64,000 bases of DNA, taken from positions 3,876,197-3,940,196 of the forward strand of contig NC_060907.1 in assembly GCF_014805685.1 (NCBI RefSeq), given 5' to 3'. Under the pieces are notes generated by a model. That model did no database searches. It saw only the letters and a list, made by a program, of their open reading frames with translations, and was not told the origin of the DNA. The position numbers and the translations under genes are program-made. The stretch is from Silurus meridionalis. Taxonomy: Eukaryota; Chordata; Actinopteri; Siluriformes; Siluridae. Below, in pieces: positions 57,585 to 64,000 of the stretch; the first letter of the stretch is position 1; each line of letters begins with the position of its first letter.

Positions 57585-57985
57585 ACATTTTGTGGACACC
57601 TGCCCATAAGATTTCTATGTGCTCCTTTTTGAATGTTTAGTCAAATATTTAGTCCTCGTTTCCCCTTAAAATAAAATCCACTCTTTGGGGAAGATGTGTC
57701 AATAAAACGCAACGAGGGTGTTTTTAATGTCAGGTAGGTGAGGTGAGGAGGCCTGGGGGTGCAGTCAACATTCAATAGGTGTTCAATAGGGTCAGAGCTC
57801 CACAGCAGGAGAACCCTTGTGGAGCATATCTTCATGGGGCTGGCTTTGGGCACAGGGCATCGTCATGCTGGAAGAGGTTCGGGACTCTTAGTTGAAAGGG
57901 AAGAGAAAGTTTAGCGCATTTCTAGCGCATACGAAGACACAATTATGTCGTATTTTTCCGAAGAACCACACGCTGAGGAAAAAAA
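57585..57985 (-). repeat. Non-autonomous Tc1-related element copy
   Basis: ATTTTGTGGACACCTGCCCAT at its start, then CTTTTTGAATGTTTAGTC, ATCCACTCTTTGGGGAAGAT, GGTGTTCAATAGGGTCAGAG, ATATCTTCATGGGGCTGGCT, GCATCGTCATGCTGGAAGAG and CGAAGAACCACACG. This is the fullest of the copies in the window. 57200-57585 before it has no recognised gene. Confidence 0.7.
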
Positions 57986-58479
57986 AATCTGTGTTCCGAT
58001 TCCTTTTGGCCAGCTTACACATATTAGATCGATTAGCAAACCGCTGTGGTGGCTCGTTGGAAGAAAAAGGGCGACAGAAAACAAAGCCTGTGAACATTTT
58101 CGGTGCAAACGTATCATCTGAGGGAAAAAAATCTCATTCCATTAATCGTTGAAACGGATTCATTATGAAGTGAGTTTTATGTAAATCTGACCTACAGAGT
58201 GACTTCTGCTAAAGCTGCTGTACTGAATTTGGAATATTTAATAATAAAACAGTGCTAAGCCGCTGTGTGATGATTAGCATAGCTTTTGATGTGACTTTGC
58301 AATGCTGTAAAGTAACTGGATGAGATCTTTTGCTATTGAAAAACGCAAAAGTGCTCAGAGTTTTCAGAAGATTTTCTGTTTCAATGCGTCCTTTAAAACT
58401 TGTAGTGCGTTAATGAGTACCTACAAGTCCATTAAATACTCGAATATGATTATTCGACCAGTTTTAGATGCGTTCCCAG

Positions 58480-58760
58480 ATAATCCATATACCCATCCTC
58501 CAAATATCTATCTGTCTGCTCATTAATCTATTTATCCATTACTCCATGTTCCCCCATATTTCCATAATTTCATTAATCTATGCATGCATCCATCCACCTA
58601 TCCATTCCTCCAACCAACCATTAAACATGCACCCATCCATATGTCCAGCTATTTGTCCACCCACACCTTTATTATTCCATTCCATCCATCCCTCTATTTG
58701 CCCATTCATACCTCTATCATTCCATCTATCCATCTTTCCAACCATCCATCCATTAATTTG

Positions 58761-58830
<70 letters not shown>

Positions 58831-58950
58831 CAACCATCCATACATCTATTTGTTCACCCATACCTCTATTATTCCATCCATCCAAATATCCATCCATCCC
58901 TCCAACCATCCATCCATCCACCTATCCATCTCTCCAACCATCTATCCATA
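58480..58950. repeat. ATCC-type array with (TATC)n core
   Basis: Degenerate CCATCCATCC text with a pure (TATC)n of about 17 copies at 58760-58829. Frames are Ile/His/Pro/Ser translations of the array. 57985-58480 to its left shows no gene. Confidence 0.93.
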
Positions 58951-59600
58951 TGAAATGGGTTCATATCTGAATTCATTGGAGATAAGCTCCGTTTGTAACT
59001 CGGGCTGATCTGAAAGCTTATTTATGATGAAAAGTTCCTCGGGGCCGAGGACTTTAAATTGACTCAGGATCCGAAAATGCAGCGATGCTCGACTCGCTCG
59101 GTTTCCCCACTGAAGCATCTGCCGAAGTGATCGATGGAGGCGGACAAAATCACGGCGCCTCAAATATACTATTCAATAATGCATGTGTTTCTTGAATATA
59201 CGGAAAAAAACAACTGCATCTGAATCATGGATCAAAAGCTCTGACGGTGATCAGGTGGTCTGGGAGTACGGGAAGAATTTATTTGGTTGCTACTCATTTA
59301 AATTTCCATGCGAGACAGAAACTGAGAAACGCAGAGATCTCGTTAAGCACAGACAAACATGACAGGGAAAATAATTCATGCTACTGTTTACTTTTGTACC
59401 ATTATTCCCCAGTAATGTTCATTCATGAGATCCTGCACCTGCAGAGAACTCAGATTTAGCTCATGTACAGTGTTGGAGCTTGAGGAGGTTTCAGGTTTGA
59501 ACCTCTTCTGATCAATACTTGATCACCAATTCAGATCGTTATTGTGTTAAGGTTATAAAGGTTCGATGTAGAACTCTACAGCAAAGCGTCCTTCAATTTG
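58950..59600. other. Single-copy island between ATCC arrays
   Basis: About 650 bp with no repeat wording and no long frame, standing between two stretches of the same degenerate array. I see no coding or RNA signature in it. Confidence 0.4.
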
Positions 59601-59782
59601 TCCATTCATTCCATCCATCGATCCAAATATCAACATCTATGGACCTATAAGTCCATCTATCTGTTTATCCATCTGTATAGAGTTCCATCCACCAATGAGT
59701 CCATCCTAATATCCATTCATTCTTCTATCCATATATACACCTGCCCATCTGTTTTGTTCATCCAGACCTTCAGACCAAGGCT
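59600..59782. repeat. ATCC-type degenerate array, left of the L2 insertion
   Basis: TCCATCCATCGATCCAAATATC and similar text. It continues after the L2 element at 60985. Confidence 0.8.
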
Positions 59783-60980
59783 ACATCTCTCTGTTAGTTT
59801 AGCTAGATCTAAGTGCTGCATTCCATACTAAAGATCATGATCTTCTTCTTGATCGCTTACAAAATTACATCAGCATTCAGGGACAGGCATTAAGCTGGTT
59901 TAAATCCTACCTGTCTGATCGTTACCATTTTGTAGACTTAAATGAAGAGCTATCCAGGTTAATGCAAGTAAATTATGGCACGCCACAAGGTTCAGTTCTA
60001 GGACCCCTGCTTTTCACAATATACATGCTTCCCTTAGGAAATATTATTAGAAGGCATGGGATTAGCTTCCACTGTTACACTGATGATACCCAGCTATATA
60101 TCTCATCAAAACCAGGCGATGCAGCTCAATTAACTCGGATAACTGAGTGTGTTAAAGAATTAAAAGACTGGATGACCCATAACTTTCTATTATTAAATTC
60201 TGATAAGACGGAGATTTTGCTCATTGGCCCAAAAACCAGTACACAGAAGCTCCAGCATTTTAACCTGCATTTAGATGGATGTTCTGTAACTACTAGTTAC
60301 ACAGTAAAAGACCTGGGATTTATTTTAGACAGCAACTTGTCTTTTAAAAATCATATCAACCAAGTTACAAAAACAGCCTTCTTTCACCTTAGAAATATTT
60401 CTAAGCTAAGAAACATGTTGTCTATATCTGATGCAGAGAAGCTCGTCCATGCTTTCATGACCTCCAGACTGGACTACTGTAATGCATTACTAGGTGGATG
60501 TCCTGCATCATTAATAAACAAGCTTCAGTTTGTCCAGAATGCAGCAGCCAGAGTTCTCACAAGGTCGAAAAAATATGACCATATAACCCCAATCTTCTCA
60601 TCCCTACCTGTTAAGTTTCGAAACAAACTACTGCTTTTTACTTACAAAGCACTAAATGGTTTTGCGCCCATGTATCTTTCCAGTCTTCTAACACGCTACA
60701 ATCCATCATGCTCCCTGAGATCTCAAAACTCAGACTTCTGTTTAGGGTTTAGACACACTCTCCCAGTTTAAGTGCAGATTAAAAACTTATCTTTTTAGCA
60801 AGTCCTACACATAACACATTTCTTCCTCATAACATCTAAGGAAGTTTTTTCTTGCCACAGTCGCCACGGCTGCTCTTCAGGGATAAATACACATCGTACA
60901 CCTTTAATTGTTAAATTCTGTAAAGCTGCTTTGAGACAATGTGAAAAGCGCTATAGAAATAAACTTGACTTGACTTGACC
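59783..60980 (+). pseudogene. 5'-truncated L2-type LINE, 3' half
   Basis: The reverse-transcriptase frame is readable from about 59800 (LDLSAAF with one stop before it) through DHDLLLDRLQNYIS, YGTPQGSVLGPLLFTIYM (near 59970) and the catalytic box YTDDTQLY (near 60080), then LLLNSDKTEILLIG, VKDLGFILDSNLSFKNHI and ASRLDYCNALL-like text to the stop at 60771. The 269-residue stretch from 59962 has no break. The 3' part ends AAAGCTGCTTTGAGACAATG, AAAGCGCTATAGAAATAAAC and a short TTGAC repeat at 60965-60980, as in the L2 group. Most of the element (endonuclease and early reverse transcriptase) is missing, the usual result of incomplete reverse transcription. Confidence 0.92.
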
Positions 60981-60984
60981 TCCA

Positions 60985-61600
60985 TGATTCCATCTATCTA
61001 CCTATCCGAATGTGCATCCATCCATCTGTCTGTCCATGCACTGTTCATTCAACGATCTATACATCCACATATTCATCCGCCCTTCTGTTCATCCATTATT
61101 AATCCATTCATTCATAAATCCATTCATTCATCCAAATATCTACCCATTTTTGCTCTATCTGTCCATCCATCCTTCCATCCATCCAACCAGCTATCCATAC
61201 ATCCACACATCTATCCACCCTTCCATTTATCCATCAATCCATCCATATATGCATCCACCCATCCATACCTCCATGATTTCATCAATCTAACAAACTATCT
61301 ATCTATCCATCTGTGTACCCATGCTTTGCTTCATCCATCCATCTAAATATCCACTCATTCTTCTATCCAACCATCCATACATACACCCACACATCCATCA
61401 GCTCTGCCATTCATCCATCAATCCATCCATGCATCTATTCATTAAACCAATTATTTATCCCTTTATCCAACCTGATATCTATTCATTCATCCAAATCCAC
61501 TCATTCATTCATTCTTTCATTCATTCATCCATCCATTATTAAGAGTTTATTTTTGCTTTGTCCTGCTAGTTTAGCTCTGTGTAAACCTCTACATCCATCC
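60985..61600. repeat. ATCC-type degenerate array, right of the L2 insertion
   Basis: CCATCCATCTGTCTGTCC-type text with ATTCATTCATTCATCC near its end (61495-61540). Frames are Ile/His/Pro/Ser repeats. Confidence 0.9.
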
Positions 61601-61604
61601 ATCC

Positions 61605-61785
61605 ATAATTTGCATTATGGCTCTTATTCTGAGCTTCTTTCATTTATCTCATTCATACAACTAAGCAGCTATTGGGTTAAGGGCCTTGTTTAGGGGCCTA
61701 GAAGTGTGATCTTGGTGTGGCTGGGATTTTAACTCGTGACTTTCGGAGACAAAGTCCAATGCCTTTCTCAAGTAACCCATTCATC
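61605..61785 (-). repeat. tRNA-derived SINE
   Basis: ATTATGGCTCTTATTCTGAG, TTAAGGGCCTTGTTTAGGGG, TTGGTGTGGCTGGGATTTTA and CCAATGCC follow the family order; the A-box end is worn. Confidence 0.72.
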
Positions 61786-61789
61786 AGTC

Positions 61790-62485
61790 CATTCAGAAGT
61801 AGAAGTAGGATCATGCTAGTGTCATGATTCTAAAAAAACTCAATAACTTCTGGATCTGAACTTCACTATGGATCATCACGTGTGATGGACAACAGCCTTC
61901 GAGGAACAGTGGGATGCTTCCAGGTCAGGGTTTTAATAGATAAGGAATTGCAGGAATGAGAAATCTCGAGGGAAGCATTTTTCTTTCTCTTGACCTTTGC
62001 TTTGCATCGATTTTTTTTCTGTAATAAACTCAGCTAGAGAAATCGGAACATGCCAGATTAGTGTTCGTACAGTACACAGGGATCGAACAGACATCATCCT
62101 ATAAGGATTGAGCGCTTAAGGCTAAAGTTAGAGCCGCAGAGCCGTGCGGTTTATTCACTATTCATCTCAAATTGCTTTTTGAGTCGATTTTCACTGGAAC
62201 AATTTCTTCCGAATTTCATTGATTGCTTTTGAACACCATGCAGAAGCAATGCGTAATCCAGTTAAGACTCGTCCTGTTCGTCTTCTGAAGCTACGTTTGG
62301 ACTTGAATAGCTGGAAATTGTTTACATATACTAAGAAGCCATGTATGGAGGAAATTAACATTTATCCCAAGAGAATGAGTTTTCACAAATGGTTTTCATG
62401 AATGTCTTCTGTAAATGCTCCTGTGGATGAGTTCTACATACATTTGTGTGTAAACTGTGGAAAATAAGGTGCAATATTAGCATTG
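61790..62485. other. Single-copy stretch, nothing recognised
   Basis: No repeat wording, splice-flanked frame or RNA gene was found. The short frame at 62219-62401 has no known motif. Confidence 0.4.
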
Positions 62486-62489
62486 GAAA

Positions 62490-63350
62490 TGTGTGCGGCA
62501 GTGGTGGAGGCAGATACAGGGGCATGGGGTATTAGCAAATGTAGGAGCAGATAAAGAAGTAGGAGCACATGCAGGGGTCTGGGTGGGGCAGAAATAGGGC
62601 GGGGCAGATATTGGGACAGGTGTAGGGGCAGACACGGGGCATGGGTAGGGGCAGATACAGGGGCATAAGTAAGGGCAGATACAGGGCAGGAGGCAGACCC
62701 AGGGCAGATGCATGGGCAGAGATTGAGGCAGGTGTAGGAGCAGACACAGGGGCATGGGTAAGGGCAGATACAGGGCAGGGGGCAGACCCAGGGCAGATGC
62801 ATGGGCAGAGATTGAGGCAGCTGTAGGGGCAGATACAGGGCAGTGGGTAGACCCAGGGCAGATGCATGGGCAGAGATTGAGGCAGGTGTAGGAGCAGACA
62901 CAGGGGCATGGGTAAGGGCAGATACAGGGCAGTGGGTAGACCCAGGGCAGATGCATGGGCAGAGATTGAGGCAGGTGTAGGAGCAGATACAGGGGCATGT
63001 GGCAGTAGCACATGCAGGAGCAGATGAAGAAGCAGGGACATATGCAGGGGCATGGGTAGTGGAAGATATCGAGCAGGGGCAGAAATATAGGTAGAAGGTT
63101 GGCAAAAAAAGAGGCAGGTGTATGGGGTATGTGATAGTCACAAACACAGGAGGAGAGAAAAGAGCAGGGACACATGCAGAGGCATGGGTTGAGACAGACA
63201 CAGGGGCAGCTACAAGGTTTGGGGCAGATACAGGAGCATTTGCACATGCAGGGCAGGGATAGAGGCAGACACAGGAGTAGACACCCAGGCAGGAGTAACA
63301 GCAGGGGGGGAGGGTCATAGGCTAACACCAGGGCACACAGACACAGAGTC
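62490..63350. repeat. GGGGCAGATACAGGGGCA minisatellite
   Basis: The basic 18-bp word is GGGGCAGATACAGGGGCA, arranged in longer blocks with AGGGCAGATGCATGGGCAGA and GATTGAGGCAGGTGTAGGAG. That block recurs at about 62701, 62790, 62855 and 62944. The - strand stays open for almost 300 codons in more than one frame, giving Cys-Pro-Ile or Ala-Pro-Val-Ser repeats. Since two frames are open together and no start, splice or known motif supports it, I treat it as a repeat and not a gene. Confidence 0.88.
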
Positions 63351-63354
63351 GGGT

Positions 63355-64000
63355 ACAGACACCAAGGTGGGGCAGGAGTTTAAACTTTGGTACTTGCATA
63401 TCTTGACATTGCTTTTAGTATTCAGAGGGGACATGTAAATCCATGCTAATGTGTCATAAAATTATAATAACCATGTAACAACATGAACTAGCCTGAAACA
63501 TAAACATGAATTATGCAGAAATTGGTATTTTGTAAGAAAAATGAGCAGATCAAGTGCAAAATGCCTCAGTGGGATTTTTACTTAATTACTTGAGCGAGAC
63601 TAAATGTAAGAGCAGCTCATTTACCAATGCTTCGTTTAGGGGTGTGTGTGCGTTTAAAAATTCACGTGCTTTCTTTAAAGACTATTAAAGCCTCAAGATA
63701 ATAAATTTGCCTGAATAAGGAAAAAAATTAAAACGTTTGCATTTTAGTAGCTGAAAGGTCAGAAACGATTTCCGCATGTCTGGCGGGAATTGGTTCTGAC
63801 AACACTGATGGTTTCATTTCACATTCATAAACCTCGTGTCACTTTCTCTCCTCGGCTCTCGTGACGAATAAATTATCCGCTTTGACCTTACGACTTTGAA
63901 AACAAGTTAAAGAGTTACTCAGGCTTGGTGCACGGTTAAGTTCAGCCGGGTCGTGTATTCGTGTCGCTATAGGGACCGAATGTAATTTGAACGACAACAG
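63355..64000. other. Single-copy end region, nothing recognised
   Basis: No coding frame, element end or tandem repeat was found in the last 650 bp. Confidence 0.4.

Noticed and set aside
58468..61693. His/Pro/Ser/Ile-rich frames
   Set aside because: Translations of the ATCC-type array; they stop and restart with the repeat phase.
62434..63328. Open frames of 294 and 283 codons resembling a cysteine/proline-rich repeat protein
   Set aside because: Two overlapping frames are open at once in an 18-bp minisatellite; no signal peptide, splice site or known domain was convincing.

Overview
This is a non-coding-rich stretch of a vertebrate nuclear genome, almost certainly a teleost fish. Split exons with GT-AG introns, a tektin gene, several fish-type Tc1/mariner, hAT and Tigger-like DNA transposons, L1/L2/RTE non-LTR remnants, tRNA-derived SINEs and very frequent (TG)n/(CA)n tracts all point that way. 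A siluriform (catfish-like) source is possible but cannot be proved from the sequence alone. No prokaryotic feature is present.

The one gene that can be assembled completely is tekt4 (tektin-4) on the + strand, six exons from 2067 to 6880, encoding 433 residues. It has a promoter-proximal pair of RFX X-box-like sites and a forkhead-like site, as expected of a ciliary gene. A polyadenylation signal follows 95 bp after the stop. Its introns are nearly all tandem repeat: a 20/40/120-bp minisatellite in intron 1, a CCTAAC-type array in intron 2, a purine-rich array in intron 4. Introns 3, 4 and 5 start with AC repeats and end with GT repeats, an arrangement that can pair and bring the splice sites together.

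1-2000: decayed Tc1-related copies upstream of tekt4. 7000-15400: dispersed GGAGGCGTGGCC minisatellite, microsatellites, a Tigger-like end, a decayed Tc1 transposase on the - strand. 15400-20850: a nest of retroelements (RTE remnant, an L1 split by a hAT insertion with a clean 8-bp target duplication, an L2 tail). 20850-25680: minisatellites and long microsatellites. 25693-27295: a structurally complete Tc1-like transposon with an uninterrupted 340-residue transposase. 27600-34500: SINEs, mariner fragments, a TTAGGG-containing 52-bp minisatellite. 34500-44700: non-autonomous DNA elements, one nested in another, and a second broken copy of the same Tc1 family. 45480-47700: an old degenerate GCTAGC-rich tandem array. 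50000-53900: mostly single-copy DNA that may be the 3' UTR and last exon of an unidentified - strand gene. 54000-57200: a degenerate AATACC array broken up by SINEs and a complete Tigger-like MITE. 57600-61800: ATCC-type arrays with an L2 insertion. 62490-63350: a G-rich coding-like but repetitive array. The last 640 bp show nothing recognisable.

Apart from tekt4 and the possible terminal exon near 53.9 kb, no host gene is supported. Most long open frames in the window are translations of microsatellites or minisatellites.
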